Below, in pieces: positions 1-12,660 of a stretch of 64,000 nt of DNA. Made by a program: the position numbers and the translations under genes. This stretch comes from Sternotherus odoratus. Taxonomy: Eukaryota > Chordata > Testudines > Kinosternidae. The stretch is taken from assembly GCA_032164245.1 (NCBI GenBank), contig JAVMKO010000001.1:163733434-163797433 (forward strand). The letters are read 5' to 3'. The notes under the pieces were generated by a model. It did not search any database, had not been told where the DNA came from, and saw only the letters and a list, made by a program, of their open reading frames with translations. Each line of letters opens with the position of its first letter. The first letter of the stretch is position 1.

Positions 1-105
1 ACTCTGTTGGATGATTTAATTGGGGATTGGTCCTGCTTTGAGCAAGAGGTTGGACTAGATGATCTCCTGAGGTCCCTTCCAATCCTGATATTCTATGATT
101 CTATG
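1..105 (+). mobile_element. 3' end of a turtle SINE or CR1 LINE, cut by the window edge
   Basis: The text TTGGACTAGATGATCTCCTG followed by GGTCCCTTCCAATCCTGATA and the short tail repeat ATTCTATG is the standard 3' end shared by CR1 LINEs and the turtle tRNA-headed SINE that uses the CR1 machinery. The preceding TTGGGGATTGGTCCTGCTTT favours the SINE. The 5' part lies outside the window, so the two cannot be separated. Confidence 0.8.
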
Positions 106-2227
106 CTTCACCATGTGAATTGTCACCTATGCTGGTGAGAAGTAATTGAATCCAGCTCAGATTGACTTTAAAGAGACAAGACCCATATCTTCTTGTTATT
201 GCCTCTTAACTTTGTTCTATTCTACATCAGGATGAATTATTGCCAGTTTAATGCCAATCTGTCATAGCTATGTTTGTATAGACAACGTTTTCTATAGAAA
301 ATTAGATATGCTCTCCTTTGTAAAATTACTATGTACAGTACAATATTATAGATGATACTAAAGTATGTATAAAATAGATATTGAATGTTTGGAGGTGGAT
401 GGACATGCTATTTTAAAAGCTTTCCCACAAGGATGTAACAACTAATTAATTGTGATAGTGAGAATATCAAGTAGAAGTCAAAGCCCTAAACATACATGAC
501 TGTTATTTAAGTTATTATTAATACTACTTTAACACCAGAGCGGGGCCAAAAAAGGTAAGGATATTTTTGAAAAAAAATCAAAAGCATGAACATTTTTTGT
601 TTGATTTGAAATTGAGCCTTTCGTTTTTCCAGATGAAAAATGTTTACTTTTGGAATTCCTGATTCCTGGCCTAGAACATGCTTGTCACCACTAATTCCTG
701 TTTAGCCAACTCCTTACTGCAACTGATAGTTCTAGGGTCATTCTCAGTTACACTATGGCCCCTTTACACCACTCTGGCAGTGTAAAAGTGTAATTTCCTC
801 TAACTAAAGATTTTAAAGGCCACCACTAGAGAGGGAATAGATGTGATATCCCAGTGATGTTAGACCACTAGTGTTCATGCCCAAGGTTTATAGAACCCCA
901 CTGATGCTCGGATAAAAAAGCACTATCTGTTATTTCTGAAACAATAGATACCTATAAATACCCATTAGTAACTTATCAGAACAATTTGTTAACATGTGAT
1001 AGCAAATCGAGCTTAGGAATGTCATTCATTCTCCAAAGCTTGAAATATTGAAAGACCTGTTAATTGGGCGTTCTTTAAGATGGCCCTATCGCTAAATTGT
1101 ACTCAAAGTAGTGCCTGAATGGGGTAGGAAGAGGAATTGGGGATGGTAAACTCTCCACCAAGACTGATGGTCTGTTCCTCCTTGTTTCCTCCTTGAGAAA
1201 CAAAGGATATGGCAAAAACTATCCATAACCCCTACTTCCCCACTACCAATCCATGCACTGGTCGTAGGGCTTGAAAATAGCTGTGATGAAAAAAGAGCAC
1301 ATCCAACAGTTACCTCCAGAATCTAGGAAAGAGCATGAACAATGAGTATTTTATAGCCGACTGCTTTGATTTCTCTCTTTCTTTATGCTGCTCAACAAGA
1401 GGCAATGTCATCTTTCTCTCTCACACACTGACCTATGTCCTTCAGCAAAGGAATCTTTGCATGTGTCACTTATTTATCAGTCTCCTTCCCTTGCTGCAGT
1501 CAGTGTTCTTGCTTATTGTCAGGTCAGGTCAGCACATCACCACACTTGTGAGTGAACATATCTTGCTGAACTGCAAGGGCAAGTGAAAAATAAATCAACC
1601 AAGTAATTGTCATTTAATCATTTTGGCACTACAGGGAGACAACTGTGGAAAAAGTGGTGGCTGGGCTACGAGGAGGGGAATGGTGGCTGTGTGGAATGTT
1701 CCCTCCACAGACCTGCCTTCATCCCTTCTATGAAGGTGTGTAGAAAAAATGGGAGGAAGAAAAGAGCATACGCCACATGAGCCCCTTAGAACATTGACTG
1801 ATTGATTAAATAAAACAAATAATTAAATAATGATTGGATAATTAAATAAATAACATCAATTTGAAAAAGTTTAGTAAGCACAGCTCTAGTCCAGTTGCAT
1901 TCAATAGCAAAACTCTCATTACTTTCAAGACCAGGATTAGGCTCTCTATGACTCAGGAATCACGGAACACAGCCGCTCCCTTAGGAGTCAACCAGAATCA
2001 ATCATGCTGCCATTTTGTGAGGGCGAGGAGGGAGTACAGAGGGAACATCTCTCTGCATTGCTGGCTCGAATTGGGGATAGCATTTCCCATTGATCTCCTT
2101 TGCAATACTTTATTGGATCTCATCGCCCATCCAATCCACATCCTTATGAGTCCCACCAAACCAGGGGAATGGATGGGAAATTGGCCTTCCCTCCCACCTC
2201 GTTTCCCTCACGATATCCTGGAGAGCT
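106..2227. other. Stretch without a recognised gene or repeat
   Basis: Old-looking, AT-rich single-copy DNA. Positions 1800-1862 are very AT-rich with TTAAATAA-like units. Reading frames of 83 codons (1335-1586) and 129 codons (1861-2250) have no recognisable domain and look like chance frames. Confidence 0.5.
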
Positions 2228-2480
2228 GTTTGAAAATGTATGAAATATGAAACTTTTACATTTTTCATCTACATTCTGAACATTTTAAAAAGCAATTTGA
2301 AATATGCTATGGAAACTTGAGGGGAAATATGCTGAATTTTTCAACTAGCTATAGAGCTGGTAGAAATGTTTCAACATTTGACATTTTGATGGCACGGTTC
2401 AACAACATTTCAAATTTTCACACCAAAAAAGAGACAATTTTGGGGAACATTTTCTTGAAAATTACTTCCCATTTTCAATC
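2228..2480. repeat. AT-rich AAATTTCA-like dispersed repeat (tentative)
   Basis: Runs of short units such as CATTTTTCA, CAACATTTGACATTTTGATG and CATTTCAAATTTTCA give this block an irregular, self-similar texture. The same texture occurs at 20870-20965 and 42800-43105. It may be one old dispersed family, but convergent low complexity is also possible. Confidence 0.3.
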
Positions 2481-4084
2481 AGATTCAGTGACCAGGTTTT
2501 TCCATGTACAAAACACTTCGACATTAGACGGAAACTGTGGGAGCGTTAGTATTTTCTTTTGTTACAGGCAAAGACCTGGTATGGCAGCTGTGGGTCTTTA
2601 ATGATCTGCTTCTCCTCCCAAGACCTATAGAGGTCACCAATGAAATCTTTACAGTTCTGCCTTCACAAGTAATTAATGTGACCACTACGTGCTCTGCACT
2701 TACTTTAGGCAATCTCTAGGGCATATGGAGAAGACTGCAGTAATGTCAATTATATGCAATAGGCATTTATTAAAATTTTCATGGTGATTGCCGTACTGAC
2801 CCACTCTTCCTGCCCCATATGACTCTCTCTCAACCTCACCACTATAACAATTTATCCCATTTCCCAGACTATGTCTGTATCACAGCCTCCCAGCTGTTGC
2901 TCCCCCAGACTATTCCACCCTCTCAACTGTGTGTCATTTCCATCCTCCACGTCTTCTTTCAGCTTCTGGGGGAATGGTGGACCCACTCCCACTCTTCCTT
3001 TCTCTTCCTGGCTGGGGTGAAGAAGGCAAGCTCTTCTCATCACTGGTATTCTTTCTCTCCTCTCCTCCCTAAATGGGAGAAGGTCCCTGGTTTTGTATTT
3101 TCCCCTCCCTCCTTTTGCTCTCAGCAGGGTAAAGCAACAAACCACTGGAGGAAAAAACTGCTTGTTCTCATGCTTATTACAAAAACAGAACTTTGCAAAG
3201 CACTGTCAGAGGATGAGTGCAAACATTTTCACTCAAAATATGCAAAACTATGTATTAATCTTAAGAGGGACCATTGACTTCAGTTAATATTTTGCAGGGG
3301 TTGAATCACTAGAAAACCTATGGGATGACTAAATATTTCTAGTACTTCTTTACAGTAACCTAATCTGCAAAAAATCATAACTTGATCCAAATAGAAGTAA
3401 TCTCCACAAATGAGTCAGAGTAAAACTTGATTATATGATGTACAAATCATAAACCTCACAAGGGAGGTTTTGTCATTCTGAGAAAGTATGTGGTAAAACT
3501 GATACTGAAAAATGAGTTATTTAATTTTTCCAGGAAGATTAGCCAGGATTCTCCTTAGACCTAGCTAAGGATTTCCCTAATTGAGATCTGGGGCTACTTA
3601 ATTAATTGGTTAAAACAATTAAATTAAAATGCCGAAGTGTATCGATGACAAATGAGCCATATAGCCAAATGATAATCACATTTTGGTGTATTTTCATTCT
3701 GTCCCTAGTTATGATACCTAATATTTCTAAATCTGGTACTATGAGCACTGTGTAGAGAGGAATCTAAAACAGAATATTGGATCTAAACCCCAGTGACTTA
3801 TGGGAAAGTCTGGATCTGACTCTGAGCTTTGCAGGTTGGATTTTTCCTCTCTAATGGGCCCAAACTGCAATTCTTAATCTGAGCACCACAAAATTTGGGG
3901 CGAGGGGATGAGTAGGAGTTCAGATCCAGGACAGAAGTTCATAGTTCAGGTCCATTTCCTGTATCATCATTATTTAATTGATACATGAGGGAACAAATTC
4001 AGAAGGAGCAATGCCCACTTTTCCCAATATTGAAGTTGAAGTATTTTGCTTCTATGGTATTCTTATACTTAATTACACTGGTGT
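2481..4084. other. Stretch without a recognised gene or repeat
   Basis: The 152-codon frame at 2819-3277 overlaps a 97-codon frame on the other strand in pyrimidine-rich DNA. It shows no domain and is not supported as a gene. Nothing else stands out. Confidence 0.5.
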
Positions 4085-4445
4085 GAATGTGGATTAACCC
4101 CAGTGAAACCCACATACATAAATCAGATTTATCCTGGTGTATACAAGAGCAGAATTTGGCCCCTAGTTTTCCTGTCAGACATTGTTTTTTACACTTTTGG
4201 TGACAAACTAACAAACAAACCCCACATCACCTTGAGTTTTGATCCATGGGTGTGTGTGTAAACCTTTATTTAAATTCAGTCTGCATGGATTTGCACCCTA
4301 CAAACAGAGGCCAAGCTCATTTACACCTGTGTAAATCCACAATAATTCCATTAAAGTAATTCGGTCTGATTTTTCCACTGCCTTACACCTGGTACAATCA
4401 TTTACACCTTTAAAAAATGGGTATAAAATGCTACCAGACCAGAAT
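4085..4445. repeat. Old amniote-type dispersed repeat fragments
   Basis: Phrases such as TTTACACCTGTGTAAATCC, CTTACACCTGG and GAATTTGGCCCC belong to a loose family of short inverted-repeat elements seen again near 11325-11520, 59700-59860 and 61800-61870. Boundaries are unclear. Confidence 0.35.
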
Positions 4446-6990
4446 GGTCATGTTTTATACCTGCCTTGAAGACTTTAAAAAGCCTACCGGGGTAAGGCAC
4501 TGGAGATTCAGGCTGCAGGGCTGTACATCAGAATTACCAAGATTTGAAGATGACTCATGATGTCTTGGTTTTTAGCGGGTTTTTTCTAAACATTCAGACT
4601 AAAATAAATTCAAAGTGAAATTTAATTGACTGCATATCCTCCTGTTCTGTTGGGTCTGACTACCAGTCAGGTCTGGTCCACTTGAAAAGAGACCCAGATT
4701 TGCTAGAAAGGTTTTCAAATCTTCGTAAACTTTTGGATGGATCTGGGCTGAGTTTCAAGCTTCACACGGTCTTAGGTTCTGACATATAAGTTTTACAGCT
4801 TCACTTCCTAGTTGAATAATTAATTCAAATGATGCTTGAAGCACACAAGCCAATTTCTAACTATTAGGTCAAGGATGAAACTTTAATGGGTGGCAGATTA
4901 TCCTGAGTACTGGCAGAGATAGGCTATTAAACTAGTTGGACCATGGGTCTGTCCAGGCAATGGCTATGTTAGCACAGCCACATGGATTGAAAATGGCTAA
5001 TATTCTCAAACGATGAAACTTTAGCATCCTTTACTGGCTTGTGTGTGAAGCTCCTCCTTCCTTGTGATGTTAGCCACAGCCAAAGAGTACAGATTCAGCA
5101 GCCCAGAAACTACAGCTCTAAGGACTCAAGAAAGCAAGATGAGAAAGCTCTTCAGATGTGTTACTCTAATCAACACTGGCTGGGGATCTGGCCTTTGGAA
5201 TCTAACTCTGGCATACTGGTCCCAACTATCCGCTCTCTTCAGAACTGGCATAATATTCCAACTGCTCAGATGGAAAGAGGTGAAGGCATGGTCCACGAAG
5301 AGCTCAGTAATGGAAGGATTTGGGAAAGCAAATGAGTTGTAATGAGGAACCTGAAGGGAGAAGGAGAGGTAACTTGGCCTTCCAATAGAGTGCTTTATAG
5401 GGGCGATGGTATTATATTTTTGAATAATCATTGCTGCAGTACAAGGACTTTTTTCACAAAATGAAATAAAAATAAAAAATAAACAATTTCCATCTTAATT
5501 TAGCTTAAAGTAAAAGGGCACGGGCTGACAGCTAGAATTTAATCAGATTGGGAAAGAGAGGGAAGGGGAGTCAGCAGGGACTCTTCTCAGTCAGCCTTGT
5601 TAATGAACTGACAAGCAATTAGAAAGAACTCCTGGCATGCAGTACTATGGCACATTCATATGCACATTTTACTGTAGAGTGTTAGACAAAGACTTCCAAA
5701 AGGTCACTAGATAGCATGAATACAATACCACTGAGAGACTTTTTTCTGGGAAACTGAATTAAGTTGTTCACTAAAATTTCACTGCCATGAACTACCAAAA
5801 GATTCCAATACATTTCAGCCATTACTTGCAGAATGAGACATTTTTTGGTTCCTGCTCACAGCTACACAAATCTGGTTTGAATTTTCTGGTACCTGCATAG
5901 TGTTAGAGTCTGCTATGCTGTTATAACTTTAAACATGGACATGGCTGGATAGGAATGAAATAGAATCACATCCGTGGCCTGGTTTTATCAAGGCTTAAGC
6001 TATGACCAAAGTTTTCAAACATGGGAGTTCCTAACTCCATAGTCAGGCAGCTAAATAACATTATCCTAATTATGAAAAATGCTGAGTTCCTGCAGCTGCC
6101 ATTGACTTTAATGTGATTTGGTGTTATTCAGCACCTCTAAAAATCAGACCACTCCTATTTAAGTACCTAAATATTGTATGAAGAGCTTAACTCTGGGCAC
6201 CCAGACACCTTAGATAGGCCTGATTCATCGGGAGCCACAGCGCCATATAGGGATGGAGTTGGGGAGCCATGAGCACAGAGTTCCTGGGCCCTCTATCTCC
6301 ATTCTATGGGAAGTGATCCTATAGTTTGTTTAAAATAACTCCATAATGGGACCAAAAATATGACTTTTTGCACTCCATTCAGAGCCTACCATAAGTGTGA
6401 AATGCAACCTTTTCAAGCCTGCTTTATAAGAGTGAGGCATGAAGAGAACCTGTTACACTCACTCTGCTTCCGGCATTCACCTGTAGACCTACAACCCCAT
6501 CGGCTTGCGAAGAGCAGCTCTGTTGGGAGGGAATGGTTCTCACATGTGTTCTGCCCCAATTCTGCACTATTTTGTGCCTTTCTGTTCACATAAAAGTCTC
6601 TAGAAACTGTCAAGGGAAATATCAAGTCCAGGGCATGACAATATCTCCTTTCCCTTAGTATGAACCCCTTAAACTCCATAATAGTCTCAGCTTCCCCCCA
6701 TCCCTAGAAAATGGAGATTAATCTTTCCCAATATTCATCAGGAATTCACTCATCATATTTAAACAACCAAAAGACACTGCTTTCAAAGGGCCTCTCGAAC
6801 ATTAGGCACTTTGGGCTCCATTGTTCCTTGGCCCATGCCACCATTCAGGGGCATAATGGGAGTTAGATTTTCCCCTTTGTTCCTCTCTGCAGGCTATACA
6901 GACACTGCCTCCCACTCCTCCACTTGATGCATGTACAGGGGTAGGTCAGTAAGTGAGTGGAGCCTTGATTGGGCCCTTCATTAATTGGGC
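4446..6990. other. Stretch without a recognised gene or repeat
   Basis: Overlapping open frames on both strands at 5039-5431 (92 to 101 codons) and 6360-6679 have no domain and no splice or poly(A) context that would support an exon. Confidence 0.5.
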
Positions 6991-7036
6991 TGGCCAACAT
7001 TAATTACTGGCCATCACTGGCCAACATTAATTACTA
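6991..7036. repeat. 27-bp direct tandem duplication
   Basis: TGGCCAACATTAATTACT begins at 6991 and again at 7018, a period of 27 bases, so the unit is present about 1.7 times. It looks like a local replication-slippage product. Confidence 0.75.
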
Positions 7037-8782
7037 TCCCTCAGCCCCTGAACAGAGGGGAAGCAGAGGTCTGGGTCCTTCTTTATGTTGCTCTTCGTGT
7101 GGCACAGCTACACGATAGTCTGTAGTCAAGGCTTGTGGCAAACCTTCAGTCCACACTTAGAAAATGCTAAACGCACCTCATCTGCTTAGCAGATAGTAGT
7201 GAAAAGAGGTCATGCAAAATAAAAGCAGTGATAAGAGGGACCAACTGTAGAACGCTCCCTCAAGTTGGTGAGCACTTACACATCAACAGGCCCTCTTCCA
7301 CAAATACTGCTCACATATATGGATAAAGGTTTCACAACTGGTTCACAGCAGATAGTCATCTACCTTTTTCCTCGGCTAGGACTTCACCATGCAACTCTAA
7401 CTCATTTTGGCTTAGTCACACAAGTAGCCTGTTGAGGTCAAGCACTACTCAGTGTAAGAGTAAGAGTAGCAGAATCAGGCCTCCCGTGTCTTACTGAGGG
7501 GAGATAGTTTAGAAGCCCTTTGGCTGACACTGACTACTAATTTTGGTAATACTTTGCTGATAGCTTTGGACTGTTCATTGTTATGTACATAGGGCAGATA
7601 CTTCAGACTTTCCCTCTCCCCTAGATTCTGGTATCTCTTATTGCCACTCTATAGTATTTCCTGGACATTTTCCATTCTCTTCAAATGCTGTAGGTGTAAA
7701 AAATCAACTATGTAGCACCGAGGCACTGTTCATTGGCATATCTGGCCTGACTCACACCACGTTGCAAAGTGGAACAGAAAGCGAACATAATGGAATGAAC
7801 TTTAAGTAAGTTTTGTGACTAAGACACAGAATGTTTAGAGCATGAAGAGAATGACCCTTAAAAAGGGAATTCACACTCCATAGTTGCTTTCAGATTCACT
7901 ATATAGTTAAACCAAACTAGGACAACATTCTGCCAACAGCTCCTTCTATTTCATTATTTCATTACAAAAAACCCCAAAAGAAAACCCAACCCCACCACCC
8001 CACCACCACCAAAGCAAAAACCCGTACAATAATTCACCCAAACCACCTTTTATTTCATTTCTTGGATTTCTATTCCAGGAGCTGTTACCATCAAAACCAA
8101 GTCTTTCTACATATAATTTTTTACTTATAGTGAGTAGCAGTACCCCCTAGGAAAATAGTTTCTGTAATGTAATCCCACAATCATCTTAAAAATTTCACTG
8201 TCTTTCTAATCAAAGTCTTGTTGAAATAAGAAAGAAAGCCAGCAGAACATATTTTTCCTCAGGAATATTTACTGTATGTACAAGTCAGGACTGTATTACC
8301 TACAGTCAGTACATGCAGCTGGGTAGGATAATGTGAGATGCTTAAGTATTTATTTGGTCCGCATCACCAATACAAGGGTGAGGATTTTAAATAGCACTCC
8401 ATGTTGGCTTACCTCTACTCTCCTTGAAGTCAATGGGAGTTCTCACTGAAGCCAATGAGGGTTTTACAATGAAGTTCAATGGGAGCAAAGTTAGGCAGAG
8501 TACCTTAGAAAATCTCTCCTCAAATAAACAGATGGAGGATTTGAGTGGGCAAGCACATCAATATTTGTTTTAGAGCAAAAGTTTATTCACACCAATCCTT
8601 TAAGGAGGAGCATAAAGATGGAGGACATACTCCTTCAAGCATCATTTGAATTAATTTTTTCAAATAGGAAGTGAAGCTGTGAAACTTATACGACAGAACC
8701 CAAGACAGAAGCTTGAAACACAACCTAGGTCCATCCAAAAATATTTTTTGCTATAGATGGACATACCACATGTTTGTGTGCA
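7037..8782. other. Mostly unresolved DNA with short low-complexity patches
   Basis: 7975-8035 is a C/A-rich low-complexity tract (CCACC units). 7440-7482 and 8425-8500 resemble old dispersed palindromic repeats: the latter has AAGTCAATGGGAG followed by two related phrases. No gene is supported. Confidence 0.45.
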
Positions 8783-8915
8783 GTGTTGCTGTAACCATGT
8801 TGGTCCCAGAATATTAGAGAGACAAGGTGAGTGAGGTAATACCTTTAATTGGACCAACATCTACTGGTGACAGAGACAAGTTTTAAAGCTTACGCAGAAC
8901 TCTTCCTCCGGTCTG
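8783..8915 (-). mobile_element. Penelope-like element 3' terminal region, inverted
   Basis: Read on the minus strand, it gives CAGACCGGAGGAAGAGTTCT, then a segment ending in TTGGTCC and running out through GGGACCAACATGG. This is the terminal region typical of one PLE family in turtles. It lies inverted relative to the PLE coding remnant at 9115-9812, as often seen when PLE terminal repeats flank a copy in inverted orientation. The minus-strand phrase CCGGAGGAAGAGTTCTGCGT sits where a hammerhead-like core is expected, but it is degenerate here. Confidence 0.65.
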
Positions 8916-8934
8916 AAAAATGAATTCAGAGGTT

Positions 8935-9065
8935 ATGCCTACAGTTCAATTAAAACTCCCACAGCTGGCTCATGTCAGCTGACAAAGGCTCGCAGGGCTT
9001 GGGCTCAAAATTTGGCATAAAAGGCATTCAGACTTGGGCTGCAGCCTGTGCTCTGAGACCCTGAG
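8935..9065. mobile_element. Fragment of a non-autonomous DNA transposon
   Basis: AGCTGGCTCATGTCAGCTGA through GACTTGGGCTGCAGCCTGTG and CTCTGAGACCC matches a GC-richer miniature element often seen in turtles. It separates the inverted PLE end from the PLE coding remnant. Clear terminal repeats were not found, so it is probably truncated. Confidence 0.45.
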
Positions 9066-9114
9066 AATGCAGAGGAAACCCTATAGACAACTATATGCAA
9101 GAAACCCATGAATC

Positions 9115-9812
9115 ACCGCACCTACCTGCACAGATCCAGTAAATCTCTCCTGAACACCATGTTCTGGCCTTCAAACAACAAACCTCCCAATTGTATCATC
9201 AGAAGGAAGTTCCCCAGAGACCAGAACACCGACCCAAAGCAGCGCCAGACCGTGCCAGAACAACAGATGCAAAACCTGTAGAAATAGCTGCATGCTACAA
9301 TGATCAATCCCTCCCCCCCCACACACACCTTTTAAGATCCATGGATACTAAACAACATGAGTACCTCCCTCAGAGCACTAAGTGCTCCAATAGCAACTAT
9401 GTGGGTGAAACCAGACAGACAATCACTACTCTCCTGAATGAACTCACACAGAAAAATGATAGACAAAAACCCCATACGCCTGTGGGTGAACACTTCGCAA
9501 AGCAACGACTCTATATCTGACTTCTCAGTCCTCATCCTCAAAGGAAACCTGCACAATACTTTCAAAACATGAGCTTGGGAGCTTAAATTCATAACTCTTC
9601 TAGACACTAAAAATCATGGACTGAATAGAGACAATGGATTTATGACTTATTACAATATATAACCCAATAACAACCCCTGCCCAGCTTTTTTCCCCCTCTC
9701 TTCCCCACCCTGCTATGACTGGAGTCACTTCATCTTTAATGATCTTTTGAAAATATGTGCTAACTACTTATGCTATACAATGTTCCAGCTTGTATTTAGC
9801 TGTGACACTCTG
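9115..9812 (+). pseudogene. Penelope-like element remnant, GIY-YIG endonuclease end plus 3' UTR
   Basis: PLEs encode a reverse transcriptase followed by a C-terminal GIY-YIG endonuclease that nicks the target. Here only the endonuclease end survives. The open stretch 9191-9520 (about 109 codons) carries TKCSNSNYVGETRQTITTLL, in which YVG is the second half of the GIY-YIG signature. PVGEHFAKQ follows, matching the conserved PV-x-EHF block of PLE endonucleases. The frame then stops, and the usual C-terminal part is readable as DNA only, near 9520-9660 (TTAAATTCATAACTCTTCTA and GACTGAATAGAGACAATGGA). The 3' UTR continues to about 9812, where an inverted-repeat element interrupts it. The copy is dead: no RT domain, a short frame and frameshifts. 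It belongs to a different PLE family from the one at 56939-57705. Confidence 0.7.
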
Positions 9813-10250
9813 GCCAAGTCTACACTCAAAAGTTAAGTCGACCCAGCTACATTGCTCAGGGGTGTGAAAAATCCATACTTGAGTGACATAGTTAAAGTGA
9901 CCTAACTCCCAGTGTAGACAGTGCTAGGCTGACAGAAGAATTCTTCCATGGACCTAGCTACCTAGCATTGGGAGGTGAATTAATTATGCTGAGAGGAGAA
10001 TCCCTCCCCTCTGCAGGAGCTGGCATGCTAAAAATAGTAGTGTGGATGTTACACCATAGGATAGCCACCCAAAATTGGACCTAGGGAGTCAGATGTGTTT
10101 ATAAGGGGGAACTAACCTATGCCATCACCTATGTCACAACTGCCACATGGCTATTTTTAGCTGGCTATTTTAAGTGCACCGAGCACAAGTCTGTCTATCT
10201 GGGCTGCGAGGCATGCTCCCAGCTACAGTGTAGACATATCCTTAGGGGAA
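9813..10250. mobile_element. Non-autonomous DNA transposon with CTACACT-type inverted ends
   Basis: The left end GGCCAAGTCTACACTCAAAA pairs with the right end TACAGTGTAGACATATCCT, sharing the core GTCTACACT / AGTGTAGAC. The interior has AGTCGACCCAGCTACATTGC and CCAGTGTAGACAGTGCTAGG, typical of a miniature element common in turtles. It interrupts the 3' UTR of the PLE to its left. No exact target duplication was seen. Confidence 0.6.
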
Positions 10251-12454
10251 CAGTGCATTCCTGTACATCTGCACAGTAGGCACAATAGGCCCTTAATCCT
10301 GATTCAAGAGCTACCACAATACAAGTATTAAATATATGATAAATATAATTTCATTTGTGTATTTTCCATGTAATAAACTGTAGAACCTGCCTCCTCTCCC
10401 CAAAGCATTATAACTTCAGATGTCTGATATCCATGAACCACCTCTAGGAAATGCCCTGACTGTACTCAAAAATAAATAATACAGCACGTTCTGTAGCCCT
10501 GGTGAACATGAAAAGATTCTGATGCTCATTGCAGTTCACATAAATACCCCAAAATGTGGATGCTTATTGGAAACCTTCAAACTACCTGAACCTATGAATG
10601 CAAAATTGGCTTAGCATGGAGTCATGGGATTTTGTGCTCTTGGTCAATTTCAAATACCACAAGAAGAGTCCCTCTGGCATTGTTTTAGCACTTTTCTGGA
10701 CCTATCACTCCCGTGTGCCATCCTGAAGAATCTTACAGACAGCTATAGTGGTGGTCAGCTGTGCAATGCCCAGAAAGAGGGCAGATTTCAGTGACTGGTC
10801 CTGGCCCCTTCCCACCCAACATATGGGCCATTCCCACTGCAGCAGAAGGTTTGCGTGCCCATGGATGAAGACACTGGAATTTCACTCCACATCACTAATA
10901 TATCTGTCCTGCAGGAATTCATTATTCATTAAAACCTCCATTCAGCAAAGCAACTGAGCATGTGCTTATGTACACTGCTGAATAAAGATGGATTTAAGCA
11001 CCTGCTTAAGTCCTATGCTAAGTATCCTTCTCACAGTGGTATCCAATATTTCACTAACAGTTATGTCTTCTCCTGACTCATGCCCCCTTTAAAATATCTA
11101 TGATGCCTGTCTGCAGAAAAGGATGGACATTTTTAGAAAACTTGCAGCCTGTAACAGAGGAGAGACACACTGTACTCTCTAGCAGAGACCTTATTTTTGT
11201 TCTTTCACATTGTTATTTTCCTTAACCTAAAAATTAAAGTAATTCAGACTGAAATTAATTGGCTAGTCTTAGTGTAGCAAGAAACATCCATTCCTCTATG
11301 TCTGCCTACATACGTTTATATGGGGCCCAGTTCTGCACTGCCTTGCACTTTGTTTAGTTATTTACACCTGTGCAAAGTCAGTAAACAGCAGGTGTTAAAG
11401 GCTACCCCTCTGGTCAGATTGTTTATCACACCCAGTCTGTATTCACTCTGCTCAGGTGTAAATGTTTCCACAAGGTGAAAAGTAGTCGATAATCAGGTCC
11501 ATTATATGAGCACCACCATCTAGTAATGACCGCCAAATAAACACATTTAAGACTACTACATCACACAGCCAAAGCATTAAAATAATTGTATCTGTCCTGG
11601 GGTTTGGTCGACTTTCAGGAGTGGAAGGATGACATTTTCTATAAAGCGCATGTTCTCAGTCCGTTTCCTTCAGGCTTGGACATGAAATCGCATACCGTGT
11701 ACTTTCGTAATAATTGGACCACACAGCTTCCTGTCAACACAACACTTTTTGTCATCTTTCAACATCTTGCACTTTCTGCACCGTTCACACACCAAAACAA
11801 TGTGTAAAAGTAGTGTTCAAGAAAAACAAGCACAAAAGACCAAGAAACTAAGATTCCCAGTGGAGTATTTTCCCCCAGTATGTGATGGAAGAGTCAAAAT
11901 TCCCCCAACCAGCACATTTGGATGAGAAAGAATTAAAGCTAGGACATCTTTAACTTACCGTGCAGTTGCTGTTTTCTATTCTGTGATTTACATTAATCTC
12001 TGCATTATAAAAGTACCTTTGTCATACAGTGGATTAGTTTAAAAAGCAAACATTTATCATAAGGAAATGCAAAGTAGAGCACTGTCTAGGTATGGTGTAT
12101 TTCTGGCATGCCTCACCTGGTTATGTTTTTTAATACAGCAAATAATTAAACAAATTGAGCTAATGGTCCACTCCCAGCCCTATCAATTGCATGATACAAT
12201 ACTCTGCTCCTCATTCTTTTTACAAGGTTCAAAGTACACTGACTAGCAGCTAGTCGTGTAAGTAAACCTCACAAGCAAACAAACACTGACAGTCCTATAA
12301 AGTTGAAAAGAGACTTTTGCAATCAGACTCTCTCTTTAATGCGGGTGGGTGGTGTAGACATAACATTAATTTCATTAAACGAGAGCTTTTACTTTGATCT
12401 CCATATAGAAATAATATTCTGTGTAGGTAAGGCACCTTCACTCAGAGGTTGCAA
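10251..12454. other. Unresolved DNA with old palindromic repeat pieces
   Basis: 10925-11010 contains TTCAGCAAAGCAACTGAGCA and TTTAAGCACCTGCTTAAGTC, one end of the AAGCAC palindromic family better seen at 15248-15432. 11325-11520 holds a TTTACACCTGTGCAAAGTC-type fragment. No gene is supported. Confidence 0.4.
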
Positions 12455-12660
12455 TAGCTTTTTACAAACATTAATAAGGTAAGCCCCAAAGCTCCTCAGC
12501 GAGGCAGATATTATCATCCTCATTTTACAGGAAAATACATGGGCCCAAAGGTCTTAAGTGACTTGCCCAAGGTCACAGAGCGAGGCTTTGGCAGAGCTCA
12601 GGATACAGCCCAGATCTCTGGACTCCAAGTACCGTGCTTGAGTCACAAGACCATACTACT
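12455..12660 (+). mobile_element. MIR-type SINE
   Basis: The core reads TTATCATCCTCATTTTACAG, then GACTTGCCCAAGGTCACAGA, then GGCAGAGCTCAGGATACAGC and CTGGACTCCAAGTACCGTGC. This is the ordered core of the ancient MIR family (tRNA-headed, L2-mobilised). Divergence is substantial, as expected for an ancient copy. Confidence 0.85.

Noticed and set aside
1861..2250. 129-codon plus-strand frame as an exon
   Set aside because: No recognisable domain and no supporting splice signals. The end runs into AT-rich repeat-like DNA.
2819..3277. 152-codon plus-strand frame
   Set aside because: Pyrimidine-rich DNA with an overlapping frame on the other strand. There is no domain, splice site or poly(A) context.
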